In this document: positions 63,693 to 64,000 of the stretch, piece after piece
Position numbering within the stretch: the stretch's first letter is position 1
How the letters are laid out: each line of letters opens with the position of its first letter
Origin: Arthrobacter sp. Soil764
GTDB lineage: Bacteria; Actinomycetota; Actinomycetes; Actinomycetales; Micrococcaceae
Direction: 5' to 3'
Length of the DNA stretch: 64,000 nt
NCBI RefSeq assembly: GCF_001428075.1
Contig: NZ_LMSI01000012.1
Location: 192,507 to 256,506 of the forward strand
Notes under the pieces: model-generated
Told to the model about the DNA's origin: nothing
What the model saw: only the letters and a program-made list of their open reading frames with translations
The model's database searches: none
Translations under genes and position numbers: made by a program

Positions 63693-64000
63693 CTACGGGT
63701 GCACCAGCACCTTCACTGCGGTGTCCTTGTGGTTGATCAGGGTGTCGAAGCCCTGCTCCACCAGGTCCTCCAGCGCGATGCGGCCGGTGATGAAGGGTTT
63801 GAGGTCCACCTTGCCCTCCTGCACCATTTTGATGACGGCCGGGTGGTCGCGGACGTACGCGATGGTGCCGCGCAGGTCGATCTCCTTCAGCACCAGCTTC
63901 TGCATATCCACGGTGGCGGGCGCGCCCCAGATGGACACGTTCACCACCACGGCACCGGGCCTGACGGCGTCGAGCATGGTGTCCAGGACGGCGTTCACGC
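63693..64000 (-). CDS. Zinc-type alcohol dehydrogenase, butanediol dehydrogenase-like (3-prime part)
   Basis: C-terminal 102 or so residues of a medium-chain dehydrogenase; the 5-prime part is beyond the window edge. PGAVVVNVSIWGAPATVDMQKLVLKEIDLRGTIAY and DLKPFITGRIALEDLVEQGFDTL, then NHKDTAVKVLVHP, match (R,R)-2,3-butanediol dehydrogenase-type enzymes, which interconvert acetoin and butanediol. The zinc ligands are outside the window, so activity cannot be judged. Confidence 0.85.
   Translation of the reverse strand, partial: VNAVLDTMLDAVRPGAVVVNVSIWGAPATVDMQKLVLKEIDLRGTIAYVRDHPAVIKMVQEGKVDLKPFITGRIALEDLVEQGFDTLINHKDTAVKVLVHP

Overview
The window is chromosomal DNA of a high-GC Gram-positive bacterium. 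It most resembles Arthrobacter/Pseudarthrobacter or a near relative in the Micrococcaceae. Supporting signs are strong G/C bias at third codon positions, a monomeric NADP isocitrate dehydrogenase, a purH/purN locus with a DUF6350-type membrane protein, a LAxTG wall-anchored protein, an Excalibur-domain lipoprotein, a DevR/DevS-like two-component pair and many short-leader or leaderless promoters. I saw no tRNA, rRNA, insertion sequence, prophage or CRISPR array. This looks like ordinary chromosome with catabolic and stress-related islands.

Layout. 0-2 kb: an ABC ATPase and a Gfo/Idh/MocA oxidoreductase. 2-6.6 kb: a cell-envelope block (secreted Ala/Val/Pro-rich protein, a LANTG-anchored protein with exact 25-residue repeats, a Ser/Thr kinase and a coupled lipoprotein). 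6.6-16 kb: icd, a secreted trypsin-like protease followed by an unlisted 57-codon gene, purH, an MFS transporter, purN and two membrane proteins. 16-24 kb: a short odd transcription unit, a PRC-barrel/DUF2382 stress protein, a glycosyltransferase coupled to UDP-glucose dehydrogenase, a Cof-type phosphatase, a GlsB-type membrane protein and a PAS-GGDEF-EAL protein. 24-34.4 kb: a DHFR-like protein, homocysteine methyltransferase, then a catabolic island (NIF3-domain-like protein, cyclase-family hydrolase, two IclR regulators, an amino-acid permease, a homoserine-dehydrogenase-like enzyme, an aldehyde dehydrogenase and an Lrp regulator). 34.5-45.3 kb: rlmC, PaiB-like protein, EamA exporter divergent from a MocR regulator, Excalibur lipoprotein, SDR, the gluconate genes (permease, gntK, GntR), a double-cupredoxin protein and a cold-shock protein.

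45.4-64 kb: a four-gene operon built around a divergent NRAMP-type transporter with two small PRC-type proteins, then a TfoX-N protein, a flavoprotein, a hydrolase, a TDT-family transporter, a DevRS-like pair beside an MgtA-type ATPase, more hydrolases and a methyltransferase, a secreted lipase, a subtilase, a GerMN-type lipoprotein and the 3-prime end of a butanediol-dehydrogenase-like gene.

Most notable points: (1) the DevR-like regulator has lost the recognition-helix residues known to contact DNA in DevR, although DosR-box-like sites lie near it and elsewhere in the window; (2) a small gene after the protease repeats the protease propeptide motif YWTxxRMxxAxP; (3) the NRAMP-like transporter lacks the canonical metal-site motifs; (4) a possible homoserine-to-aspartate oxidation operon with a dense palindrome array upstream; (5) bidirectional promoters that drive leaderless divergent genes; (6) a Fur/Zur-like palindrome between mmuM and a NIF3-domain-like/cyclase operon.
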